DNA of 64,000 nucleotides from Symsagittifera roscoffensis (Eukaryota; Xenacoelomorpha; Acoela; Convolutidae): contig NC_087071.1 of NCBI RefSeq assembly GCF_963678635.1, forward strand, positions 26,585,378 to 26,649,377. Direction: 5' to 3'. Both the position numbers and the translations under genes were made by a program. Positions 44,861 to 57,419 of this stretch are shown piece by piece (position 1 is the first letter of the stretch; each line of letters starts with the position of its first letter). The notes below the pieces were generated by a model. That model searched no databases and was not told the origin of the DNA. It saw nothing but the letters and a program-made list of their open reading frames with translations.

Positions 44861-47800
44861 AAAATAGTTTGTTGACGAAAGAGTCTTAGCAAATTTGTGC
44901 TTTCCTTTAACCCTGTTGCCAAATGAAAAGTAATGTGTTTGATTTCATGGTCGGTTAGACCTTAGCAGACCTTTGGTAACAAGGTGCAGATAAATTGACG
45001 TGCTTTGGTGTTGTCACTTGTGAGATAACATTTCTCTCCCAAGGAGATGAATAAATCCAGATTATTTCGCTGCTCCTCTCTCATCCAATTCGCTTTTAGT
45101 TCGCTTTCTATCCAATCTTCTCTCAGCAGTTTTTTTCTTGATCTTTTTTCAAATCAGTTCCTGTTTGAAGTTTATTCTCTTGAGAAAACTGTGACAAAAT
45201 TGTTCTCAATGCTAGTAAATGTTTTTCTTTAGGAAATGTTTTACATGTGTTGACATGATTTTTAAGTGTTGGCTTTTTTGCTAAGTAGTTAAAAAGTGGA
45301 TTGAGCTGTTTTGTCACGAATCAACATACGCTAATAAAAATTGTGGATAAACTTTATAGTCGAGACAATATTCGTGAAAATGCTAACAAGCGGCTAGATC
45401 TACGGGTCATTTAGAAAAAAAATAACCATCTCGCTTCGAATTACTTAAATAAATATTGCTTTGCGACGAATTGTCTTTTATTGAAATGCTACCAATTTTC
45501 GCTTGTTCATGTTCAAATGTATTGAATAACATGACTTTGAATAGTTTTCTGGTGCAGAGAAAGACAGTTTTTTCTTTGTTGATCTTCGCGTACTTGTTGG
45601 GTTCGACTGAAGATATTGTCTTGATTTAATCACATAACTTGAGTGCTAAACTAATTTATTCGCCTGTCGTCCTGCAATGTAATAGAATGCAATTAAAATT
45701 ACTTAACTTAATTAACCAAATCAAAATAATTTCTCTAAGCCCTGTCTCATTTCCCATCGTCTTTTGAAAAACTACCTAAGGGGAAAGTGAAGTCTTTGAA
45801 GAAAATAAGAAAAATGATAATTGGGTCAATTGACGAGATTATAACTAACTTCTAAAAGATTTCTTCAAGTTACACTTCATGGAGATACCCTTTTTGAAGT
45901 CATCATTTAACCAAAAACCTTAGGCTTGATTTGAATTTTTTGGTTACTGGATTTCTAAATATTAGCTTAGAGCTGGTGTTTTTTATTATTCATTTCAGTT
46001 TCTTAAGATCAAAAACTGGAAACCAGAATTGATAATGTTCGAATCTGATTGGTTGAAATTCAATGCCTTGTACAAACGTAATTTAAAAAACTATTGTAAA
46101 TCATTTAGTTTATTTTGGGTGAAATAAGTGAACCGATTGAAAAGTGATTTGAGGTTAAAAAGTAGATGGGAAATGGCGATAGTTTTGTATATTTATTGAT
46201 CACTGGGTTCTCCAATTTATGGTATCAAGTAAAGCCGCAATTTCGGGCATGCATCGATAACAGCTCTGTAGTTTCACTAGCTTGTCAATGAAAATCTTTG
46301 GATTTTCTACCAAAAGAACCTGACTGCTTCGATTTTGCTCAGATTGCATTAATTTTTGTTATGATTTTGTGCTTTCTGTAGTAGTTAGATTTGAATGGTT
46401 ACTTTCATTGTTTCCTAGTTCTTGTTAATTTTTTCAATTTCTAAAATGTATTAGCTAATGATCAAATTTGTGCTTTTCTTAGTTCTAAATTCGGAAAGCA
46501 CATAAAAATAGACTGAATTTCGCTGTTTGAATTCGTGTCTCAGAAATTTGATTGGCAAGTGTAATTAAGCAAATAATTAAGCTACTTATGTTGTTCGATC
46601 TTGTCAGGTCTAAAGATGAAGGGTGTTGTTCATTAATTTGTTAATCATTCATATTGTTGATGTAATGCGTTTTTGTATAATTTTTGTACATAAGCATTTC
46701 CTAAACTAGTGCTCTCCTTGAAGTGACTTCTAGAAGGTAACCTAACAATTGAGTTTTCACTTAACAATCTTTTGATCAAATAAGTAGCACAGGGTTTTTA
46801 CACACGCAAGCTTTAGCGATCGTGCTGTAATAGTACGACTCTTTTTTCTAGCCTAAGTCGCAAATGTTGGTGCCACTCTTGGGTCACCTTACCGCTTTGA
46901 TAGCATGTGCATTGACATTCGTTTAGTAATAAATTAACACAGTTGATGCATTTTCAATTCTTCAAATAAACCGAAAAAAGATATTTATTTCAAACAACGT
47001 ACCATAATTTCAATTGCGAGAGCTAGCGACTTTAAATCGGGAACTAGACTTTTTCCCGTAAACAACTACACTCTCTGCTACTCAGAAATGCTCAATTTTC
47101 TAAAATACAATTAAAATTGCTGCCTATTTCATTTGCGGTAGTAATAAATTTTTTGTTGTTTTTTTTTTAAAAAAGAATGTTTGTTTTTCGAACTGAGATT
47201 TTCGTCCTCATTTTTGCGGCTGATTTTCTGTGTTTTTTATATGCTATCTGGTACGCCTTTCACGCTTATTATTTTGAAAAAGTAAGATTTTTTATTTATG
47301 ATTCAATAAGATTGTTCCTGTTGGATTACACTAGCGCGCTTAAGCGTACGCTTGTTAGCGTATTAGTACGAACCTACTTTTTTTCAAACTAACTTGCAAA
47401 TGAAATTGTTCGTTCAAAGTGTTCAGTTACTTGGTGGTACTTTTGCTGTACTCATGATCTGTGCATTGTAAATTTCTTAGGATCTGCTTTCTACTTTTTA
47501 TGGTCTAGTAGTTTTGATTAATAGTAATGAACTAAGTGAAGACGCTTATTAATTAGGTGTCAGTGGCTGAGTGGTTAGTTTGTGAAACACATAATCTCTA
47601 GGTTGCAGATCGAACCCTAGACGTAGCCGATTTTTTCCTTATTCGAGGCTTATTTATCTTTTTATTGCACTTCATAGAGCTGCATGTTGTAGTGTTCTCG
47701 CTATTGTTTGCGAAGCACAGCTTCGCTTCCGCGTATAAAAAATTGATGAAATAGTATGAGGTTTGGTTCTTTTCTGTCATTTTTTCTATTTTCTTTAAAA

Positions 47801-50800
47801 AAAATAGTTTTTTTTTCGAAATCTACTTTTCGATTTGCAAATAGGTGAAATCAAAGGAAAGACCGCTCACTCCCTTGTGTGCTTGCATAAACGCCAAGTC
47901 TCTTTTTACAGTACCCCCCTTTCTACAGCTTTGGTAAATGTCTGTGAGGGAAATTTTTCCCCACAAATTGTTCTCCCAAAGCTAAGAGTTTTGTAAACTA
48001 CTGGATTTCTCGAAGCTACCCTCGCAAGTCTGAGAATTTTAATTTTATTAAAAAATTCTGGCCTGTGTTTGCGAAGCGCAGCTTCACCTCTGTGTCAAAA
48101 CTCAAAATTATCTTGAAAGAAATTCAAGTTGAAAGAGTTTTTGACAAGAAAACAGCAATTAATTACAAGGTCGTATAGTTTTTTATGCCGTTTTTTGGAA
48201 TTAGGCAATTGCCGGAGGAACGGTGAAGAATTTAGGTCTTTGCCTCTCAATCAAAAGAGCAGACTGTGGGAACCACTAAGATCCGTGCTCGATGCTTCTG
48301 GGTTAACTAACGTTAGTATTAACCAAAAAAATAGGATTGTAGTTCTTAAAACAGCGGTTCTCCGTTTAAGCTGAAAAATTTCGCATGCTGTTCATTTCCG
48401 CTGTGGATTATTCGTTTTGAAGGAAAAGTTGCTGCAAAAACTGCCACTGCCTAATTTTTGCAGAAATTTGTAGTAGGAAAACAGTTAGCACTGAAAAAGC
48501 AGTCAAAACAAGGATAGCCGGTTGCGAGTCGCATATAATGTTTCGACCACACTCATTAAATAACAGTTTTCAAACTATTCCCGTTGTGTGCTCGGTTGTG
48601 TGCAGGACGAGAAAAGAATACGATCCTGGGAAATGTTTGAAAGAGGCCTAAATGATAATGGTTGTCTTCGAAAAATGCAAAAAACATTTCAGAAAAGTTT
48701 TCCAAAACTATTTTCCGGTGTAAATGAAAAATCATGTTTTTTATAAAACAAGAACTACTAACTGGTTATACTCGTTCTAAATTAGGCGAAAACAAAATTA
48801 TCAAGCCATTTTTTTTCGATACTTAGATATTCATTTAATTTTCTTTAAAACTTAGTTCTATCACCATTGAAAAAACATTTAAATTACATATCGCTCCACC
48901 CATTGGATGAGGATGAGCATTTGCAGTACCTCATATTGCGATAGATGAAAAATATCCCAAAGACAAATTTCATCCCTATTTTCAGTTTCGGAGCAAGAAA
49001 ACAATAGTCTTCATAGAAAAAGCCTGCTCGAAACAATCGGGTTTCAACAACATTTGAAATTATAATTACGTTTATCAACCTCGAAAGAAATGATAGTTGA
49101 AAAGTTGTAAGTGATTTCATTTGCATTGGTCTAGTTGCAAAGCATAGCACATCAGTCCGAAATCCGTCGAAAAACAAGCAAAATTGAACAAAATTTTTTC
49201 AGTATGTAGTAGAGAAGGTACGCTGCAGTTAAGTTTTACCTGGAAGAAAACAAGAACACCACTTAGATAAAAATTATTTCCGTTTTGGTATAAAGTCAGA
49301 CCTTTGCTTAAGTTTGTTTCGACGCCTATATTTTCATGACAAAAGATGGTGCAATTTTTCTAAACGAAAAAAAAACCTAAAACATAGAAAAGTTTCTGTG
49401 TTTTTTTTTTATTTAATTTTTTTTGAGACAGGTGTATCCACCCAACAACTTCTATTATACAAATGGAATTACCCTTTTTTCATTCTTCTCATTAGTCATG
49501 TAACCTCTTTTTCAACAGTGCATATTAGTGGCTCACATTTCAGTTCAATTATTTTGATGGGACGAAGCAAAATTAAAATTGATATTTTTTGTCAGTTTTG
49601 CATGTGGGAGACTGTTTCCTTTTTCTGCGTTTTACAAGTATTACAGAAATATTATATTTTAAAACAATTTCTTACCGACGTTATTTTGCGACATGATTCT
49701 TGATCTTCAAAGTAAGCTGCCAGCGGTATTGTGAAAACTTTTTCTGCCAAAATAGCTACTTTTTTTTTCGTTTCAACTTCAAAGCTTGCGTGTTGAATTA
49801 TTTTTTTGCATGCATAGATAAAATGAATCCTACAGCCGCAAAAAATTTCTGTATCAAAAAAACACAAAACAAAATCTACTGAAACTTTGAAAAACTAGCC
49901 AAATATTCAGCAACAAATTTTTTGTAGACTAGTTGTTCCAAATTGTGAAAATGTGACGGAATAATTTGAGTCGGGGGATTCTTTTTTAAACTAATTTTTG
50001 AATTTTTATTTAGCAAAATTTGAATGAAACTATTGATGTTTTATATTCGAAGTTGAAAAAAACATTCACATGTGAGCTTTTTTTGCCCTGTTACATATTA
50101 ATTTATCATTTTACTATTTCTTTGTAGCGTTTGAAAATTAAGCAGGCTCATTAATTTTACCAATCTTAATTCAAGAACAATAATTGATTCAAATAACGGG
50201 ATGCTCAAAAAATTTTATCAGTTTGTACGTGACGCTACTTGTCTAGTGAAGGTTGAAAAATGTAATTCTTATAAGCTTTTTGATTTTCTTAGCAAAATTT
50301 TCAAATAATTTAAGCAATTTGAAATATCTTTTTGTTCGTGTTGAGTTTTGCGTATATCAAAGTAGCAGTTGGTTTTAATAAATTGTTTGTTCCAAAATGT
50401 GAGGACTTATAACATCCTGGAATGGAATCATTAGGTCTGAAATATCAGAAGAGTCAAAAAACAACAAAAAAATTGAAACCAAAAAAATGGGATATAAGCT
50501 ACACCTGCTGCTTGTTTTCCTCAACGAGAATTAAAAAAAAAAATTGTTATAATTGTATTGTTTCAAAAATGTGCTCAGTTTTTCTCCTGGGAAAAAGCCA
50601 TTTTTCTCACAGTTTCGTAGTCGCGTCTTTTTTTGATAAAATCAGTAACAAAAAATAAATCACGGGGGTAAAATTTATGAGCCAATTTTTAGAGTTTTTG
50701 TCTGATCTACTGTGATCAGTGCTCGTGGCTTGAGGGTGAGAGGGCGAGGCAACACTACCCAGCCCAGAAAAATAAGCAAAAAAATTGCATGTAGTTCTTA

Positions 50801-51371
50801 AGCAGGGCACAAGAACTCTTATGTTGGTCCTTTTTTCGTGGATAACTGGTCTTAATTAATTGGTAGCGCACTCTCCAACAATTTTTCAATTGTTATTTTT
50901 TTGAACCTTGCAATCAAGCAGTGTATAGCACCAAATCCCCTGCATTCTATTCATGAGCATTTTCTATCGAGTGTAGTAGCTTATTATTTTGCTATTGAAA
51001 GTCTGTAAAAGCATTTTGACGAGACAACTGTTCTGACCACTCTCGAAGACTGAAAAGGAACTAGGGCGTAGGGTCTGTTTTAAAAGCCAATTTTAAAAGC
51101 CAATCTCAAAAAAGCTCTTAAGGTTACGTAGTCTCGTTGATGATACCGGTAACAAGAAACATAACACAGAGCTAGAAGAGGCTGGCCGAAGTTAAGAGTT
51201 TTTGTCAATTTGTTATTTATGTATTTAAATGAATTGTTCAAGAAAAATAGTTATTAGGAATTTTGAACGAAACCATTCAAAAATTTTTTTTTAAAATTCA
51301 AAAACTATCCTTACATTTTTTGAAATTTGTCTGTATTTCAATTTTTCAATCTTTGGCTTCGGAACATTCTA
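44861..51371. other. Intergenic, repeat-derived and AT-rich
   Basis: Holds composite-repeat fragments (46835-47010, 47368-47735), a palindrome-tail copy (48070-48095), a GTTCCGACCA-family match (about 48510-48560) and a SINE body fragment (50745-50785). An open frame at 49314-49703 of 129 codons is Phe-rich, low in complexity and without recognisable domains; I regard it as chance. The stretches 44900-46800 and 48600-50700 show nothing I can name. Confidence 0.55.
46835..47735 (+). repeat. Composite repeat with tRNA-like module, copies C and D
   Basis: 46835-47010 is a 5' fragment sharing TAGCATGTGCATTGACATTC and a following CAAATAAACCGAAAAAAG with copy B. 47368-47735 is a second, internally shortened copy. 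Its module at 47565-47625 has GTGGCTGAGTGGTTAG as A box and GATCGAACCC as B box, the best pol III match of the family. It ends with the palindrome GCGAAGCACAGCTTCGC (47710-47726). Confidence 0.65.
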
Positions 51372-54300
51372 CTTTCACAAAATTTGGTCCCTTGAAGATG
51401 CATTTAAAGTGTTTTACTAGTTTTGAATTTTGAATAATTCATGAAAAACATTTACCTGCTCTTAGGTATGCTGAAGGAAAGTTAGTTTTTTACAAAAGAG
51501 ATCTACAGTAGCAGATTTAGAGGGGGAAGGCGGACGAAACCCCCCTCCCCACTCAAGATATCGACCACCGCGCAAAAAAAATATGACCAAAACTACTTTC
51601 ACAAAATTTGGTCACTTGAAGATGCATTTAAAGTGTTTTGCTAGTTTCGAATTTTGAATAATTCATGAAAAACATTTAGGTATGCTGAGGGAAAGCTAGT
51701 TTTTTACAAAAGAGATCTACAGTAGCAGATTTAGAGGGGGAAGGCGGACGAAACCCCCCTCCCCACTCAAGATATCGACCCCCGCGCAAAAAAAATATGA
51801 CCAAAACTACTTTCACAAAATTTGGTCACTTGAAGATGCATTTAAAGTGTTTTGCTAGTTTTGAATTTTGAATAATTCATGAAAAACATTTACTTGCTCT
51901 TAGGTATGCTGAAGGAAAGTTAGTTTTTTACAAAAGAGATTTACAGTAGCAGATTTAGAGGGGGAGGGCGGACGAAACCCCCCTCCCCACTCAAGATTTC
52001 GACCCCCGCGCAAAAAAAATATGACCAAAACTACTTTCACAAAATTTGGTCCCTTGAAGATGCATTTAAAGTGTTTTACTAGTTTTGAATTTTGAATAAT
52101 TCATGAAAAACATTTACCTGCTCTTAGGTATGCTGAAGGAAAGTTAGTTTTTTACAAAAGAGATTTACAGTAGCCGATTTAGAGGGGGAAGGCGGACGAA
52201 ACCCCCCTCCCCACTCAAGATATCGACCCCCGCGCAAAAAAAAATATGACCAAAACTACGTTCACAAAATTTGGTCCCTTGAAGATGCATTTAAAGTCTT
52301 TTGCTAGTTTTGAATTTTGAATAATTCATGAAAAACATTTACCTGCTCTTAGGTACGCTGAAGGAAAGATAGTGTTTTACAAAAGAGATTTACAGTAGCA
52401 GATTTAGAGGGGGAAGGCGGACGAAACCCCCCTCCCCAATCAAGATATCGAACCCCGCGCAAAAAAAATATGACCAAAATTACTTTCACAAAATTTGGTC
52501 CCTTGAAGATGCATTTAAAGTGTTTTGCTAGTTTTGAATTTTGAATAATTCATGAAAAACGTTTACCTGCTCTTAGGTATGCTGAAGGAAAGTTAGTTTT
52601 TTACAAAAGAGATTTACAGTAGCAGATTTAGAGGGGGAAGGCGGACGAAACCCCCCTCCCCACTCAAGATATCGACCCCCGCGCAAAAAAAATATGACCA
52701 AAACTACTTTCACAAAATTTGGTCCCTTGAAGATGCATTTAAAGTGTTTTGCTAGTTTTGAATTTTGAATAATTCATGAAAAACATTTACTACTCTTAGG
52801 TATGCTGAAGGAAAGTTAGTTTTTTACAAAAGAGATTTACAGTAGCAGATTTAGAGGGGGAAGGCGGACGAAACCCCCCTCCCCACTCAAGATATCGACC
52901 CCCGCGCAAAAAAAAATATGACCAAAACTACTTTCACAAAATTTGGTCCCTTGAAGATGCATTTAAAGTGTATTGCTAGTTTTGAATTTTGAATAATTCA
53001 TGAAAAACATTTACCTGCTCTTAGGTATGCTGAAGGAAAGTTAGTTTTTTACAAAAGAGATTTACAGTAGCAGATTTAGAGGGGGAAGGCGGACGAAACC
53101 CCCCTCCCCACTCAATATATCGACCCCCGCGCAAAAAAAATATGACCAAAACTACTTTCACAAAATTTGGTCCCTTGAAGATACATTTAAAGTGTTTTAC
53201 TAGTTTTGAATTTTGAATAATTCATGAAAAACATTTACCTGCTCTTAGGTATGCTGAAGGAAAGTTAGTTTTTTACAAAAGAGATTTACAGTAGCAGATT
53301 TAGAGGGGGAAGGCTGACGAAACCCCCCTCCCCACTCAAGATATCGACCCCCGCGCAAAAAAAATATGACCAAAACTACTTTCACAAAATTTGGTCCCTT
53401 GAAGATGCATTTAAAGTGTTTTGCTAGTTTTGAATTATGAATAATTCATGAAAAACATTTACCTGCTCTTAGGTATGCTGAAGGAAAGTTAGTTTTTTAC
53501 AAAAGAGATTTACAGTAGCAGATTTAGAGGGGGAAGGCGGACGAAACCCCCCTCCCCACTCAAGATATCGACCCCCGCGCAAAAAAAAATATGACCAAAA
53601 CTACTTTCACAAAATTTGGTCCCTTGAAGATACATTCAAAGTGTTTTACTAGTTTTGAATTTTGAATAATTCATGAAAAACATTTACCTGCTCTTAGGTA
53701 TGCTGAAGGAAAGTTAGTTTTTTACAAAAGAGATTTACAGTAGCAGATTTAGAGGGAGGAAGGCGGACGAAACCCCCCTCCCCACTCAAGATATCGACCC
53801 CCGCGCAAAAAAAAAATATGACCAAAACTACTTTCACAAAATTTGGTCCCTTGAAGATGCATTTAAAGTCTTTTGCTAGTTTTGAATTTTGAATAATTCA
53901 TGAAAAACATTTACCTGCTCTTAGGTATGCTGAAGGAAAGATAGTGTTTTACAAAAGAGATTTACAGTAGCAGATTTAGAGGGGGAAGGCGGACGAAACC
54001 CCCCTCCCCACTCAAGATATCGACCCCCGCGCAAAAAAAAATATGACCAAAACTACTTTCACAAAATTTGGTCCCTTGAAGATGCATTTAAAGTGTTTTG
54101 CTAGTTTTGAATTTTGAATAATTCATGAAAAACATTTACCTGCTCTTAGGTATGCTGATGGAAAGTTAGTTTTTTACAAAAGAGATTTACAGTAGCAGAT
54201 TTAGAGGGGGAAGGCGGACGAAACCCCCCTCCCCACTCAAGATATCGACCCCCGCGCAAAAAAAAATATGACCAAAACTACTTTCACAAAATTTGGTCCC

Positions 54301-57300
54301 TTGAAGATGCATTTAAAGTGTTTTGCTAGTTTTGAATTTTGAATAATTCATGAAAAACATTTACCTGCTCTTAGGTATGCTGAAGGAAAGTTAGTTTTTT
54401 TACAAAAGAGATTTACAGTAGCAGATTTAGAGGGGGAAGGCGGACGAAACCCCCCTCCCCACTCAAGATATCGACCCCCGCGCAAAAAAAATATGACCAA
54501 AACTACTTTCACAAAACTTGGTCCCTTGAAGAAACATTTAAAGTGTTTTACTAGTTTTGAATTTTGAATAATTCATGAAAAACATTTACCTGCTCTTAGG
54601 TATGCTGAAGGAAAGTTAGTTTTTTACAAAAGAGATTTACAGTAGCAGATTTAGAGGGGGGAAGGCGGACGAAACCCCCCTCCCCACTCAAGATATCGAC
54701 CCCCGCGCAAAAAAAAATATGACCAAAACTACTTTCACAAAATTTGGTTCCTTGAGAATGCATTTAAAGTGTTTTGCTAGTTTTGAATTTTGAATAATTC
54801 ATGAAAAACATTTACCTGCTCTTAGGTATGCTGTAGGAAAGTTAGTTTTTTACAAAAGAGATTTACAGTAGCAGATTTAGAGGGGGAAGGCGGACCAAAC
54901 CCCCCTCCCCACTCAAGATATCGACCCCCGCGCAAAAAAAAATATGACCAAAACTACTTTCACAAAATTTGGTCCCTTGAAGATGCATTTAAAGTGTTTT
55001 GCTAGTTTTGAATTTTGAATAATTCATGAAAAACATTTACCTGCTCTTAGGTATGCTGAAGGAAAGTTAGTTTTTTACAAAAGAGATTTACAGTAGCAGA
55101 TTTAGAGGGGGAAGGCGGACGAAACCCCCCTCCCCATTCAAGATATCGACCCCCGCGCAAAAAAAAATATGACCAAAACTACTTTCATAAAACTTGGTCC
55201 CTTGAAGATGCATTTAAAGTGTTTTGCTAGTTTAGAATTTTGAATAATTCATGAAAAACATTTACCTGCTCTTAGGTATGCTGAAGGAAAGTTAGTTTTT
55301 TACAAAAGAGATTTACGGTAGCAGATTTAGAGGGGGAAGGCGGACGAAACCCCCCTCCCCACTCAAGATATCGACCCCCGCGCAAAAAAAAATATGACCA
55401 AAACTACTTTCACAAAATTTGGTCCCTTGAAGATGCATTTAAAGTGTTTTGCTAGTTTTGAATTTTGAATAATTCATGAAAAACATTTACTTGCTCTTAG
55501 GTATGCTGAAGAAAGTTAGTTTTTTGCAAAACAGATTTACAGTAGCAGATTTAGAGGGGGAAGGCGGACGAAACCCCCCTCCCCACTCAAGATATCGACC
55601 CCCGCGCAAAAAAAAATATGACCAAAACTACTTTCACAAAATTTGGTCCCTTGAAGATGCATTTAAAGTGTTTTACTAGTTTTGAATTTTGAATAATTCA
55701 TGAAAAACATTTACCTGCTCTTAGGTATGCTGAAGGAAAGTTAGTTTTTTTACAAAAGAGATTTACAGTAGCAGATTTAGAGGGGGAAGGCGGACAAAAC
55801 CCCCCTCCCCACTCAAGATATCGACCCCCGCGCAAAAAAAAATATGACCAAAACTACTTTCTCAAAATTTGGTCCCTTGAAGATGCATTTAAAGTGTTTT
55901 GCTAGTTTTGAATTTTGAATAATTCATGAAAAACATTTACCTGCTCTTAGGTATGCTGAAGGAAAGTTAGTTTTTTACAAAAGAGATTTACAGTAGCAGA
56001 TTTAGAGGGGGAAGGCGGACGAAACCCCCCTCCCCACTCAAGATATCGACCCCCGCGCAAAAAAAAATATGACCAAAACTACTTTCACGAAATTTGGTCC
56101 CTTGAAGATGCATTTAAAGTGTTTTGCTAGTTTTGAATTTTGAATAATTCATGAAAAACATTTACCTGCTCTTAGGTATGCTGAAGGAAAGTTAGTTTTT
56201 TACAAAAGAGATTTACAGTAGCAGATTTAGAGGGGGAAGGCGGACGAAACCCCCCTCCCCACTCAAGATATCGACCCCCGCGCAAAAAAAAATATGACCA
56301 AAACTACTTTCACAAAATTTGGTCCCTTGAAGATGCATATAAAGTGTTTTGCTAGTTTTGAATTTTGAATAATTCATGAAAAACATTTAGGTATGCTGAA
56401 GGAAAAGTAGTTTTTTACAAAAGAGATTTACAGTAGCAGATTTAGAGGGGGAAGGCGGACGAAACCCCCCTCCCCACTCAAGATATCGACCCCCGCGCAA
56501 AAAAAAATATGACCAAAACTACTTTCACAAAATTTGGTCCCTTGAAGATGCATTTAAAGTGTTTTGCTAGTTTTGAATTTTGAATAATTCATGAAAAACA
56601 TTTACTTGCTCTTAGGTATGCTGAAGGAAAGTTAGTATTTTACAAAAAAGATTTACAGTAGCAGATTTAGAGGGGGAAGGCGGACGAAACCCCCCTCCCC
56701 ACTCAAGATATCGACCCCCGCGCAAAAAAAAAATATGACCAAAACTACTTTCACAAAATTTGGTCCCTTGAAGATGCATTTAAAGTGTTTTGCTAGTTTT
56801 GAATTTTGAATAATTCATGAAAAACATTTACCTGCTCTTAGGTATGCTGAAGGAAAGTTAGTTTTTTACAAAAGAGATTAACAGTAGCAGATTTAGAGGG
56901 GGAAGGCGGACGAAACCCCCCTCCCCACTCAAGATATCGACCCCCGCGCAAAAAAAAATATGACCAAAACTACTTTCACAAAATTTGGTCCCATGAAGAT
57001 GCATTTAAAGTGTTTTGCTAGTTTTGAATTTTGAATAATTCATGAAAAACATTTACCTGCTCTTAGGTATGCTGAAGGAAAGTTAGTTTTTTACAAAAGA
57101 GATTAACAGTAGCAGATTTAGACGGGGAAGGCGGACAAAACCCCCCTCCCCACTCAAGATATCGACCCCCGCGCAAAAAAAAATATGACCAAAACTACTT
57201 TCACAAAATTTGGTCCCTTGAAGATGCATTTAAAGTGTTTTACTAGTTTTGAATTTTGAATAATTCATGAAAAACATTTACCTGCTCTTAGGTATGCTGA

Positions 57301-57419
57301 AGGAAAGTTAGTTTTTTACAAAAGAGATTTACAGTAGCAGATTTAGAGGGGGAAGGCGGACGAAACCCCCCTCCCCACTCAAGATATCGACCCCCGCGCA
57401 AAAAAAATATGACCAAAAC
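51372..57419 (+). repeat. Tandem satellite array, about 27 copies of a 225-bp unit
   Basis: Unit landmarks in order: CTTTCACAAAATTTGGTCCC, GATGCATTTAAAGTGTTTT, GAATAATTCATGAAAAACAT, TACCTGCTCTTAGGTATGCT, GCAGATTTAGAGGGGGAAGG, GGACGAAACCCCCCTCCCCA, CGACCCCCGCGCAAAAAAA. I counted 27 CGACCCCCGCGC-type positions. Units are nearly identical, differing by point changes and by the length of the A run after GCGC (7-9). Three units (51372 onward and near 51596 and 56330) lack or alter the CCTGCTCTT block. Similarity is uniform end to end, which suggests recent amplification or homogenisation. Open frames inside it are by-products. Confidence 0.95.

Noticed and set aside
49314-49703. 129-codon frame as a membrane protein gene
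   Set aside because: It is Phe/Leu-rich through T-rich composition, with no domain, promoter or splice support.
51541-55679. Open frames inside the tandem array (for example 55476-55679)
   Set aside because: They repeat with the 225-bp unit, break with the A-run length, and have no start or splice context.
51372-57419. CRISPR-like array
   Set aside because: The units are contiguous 225-bp repeats without unique spacers, and the host is an animal.
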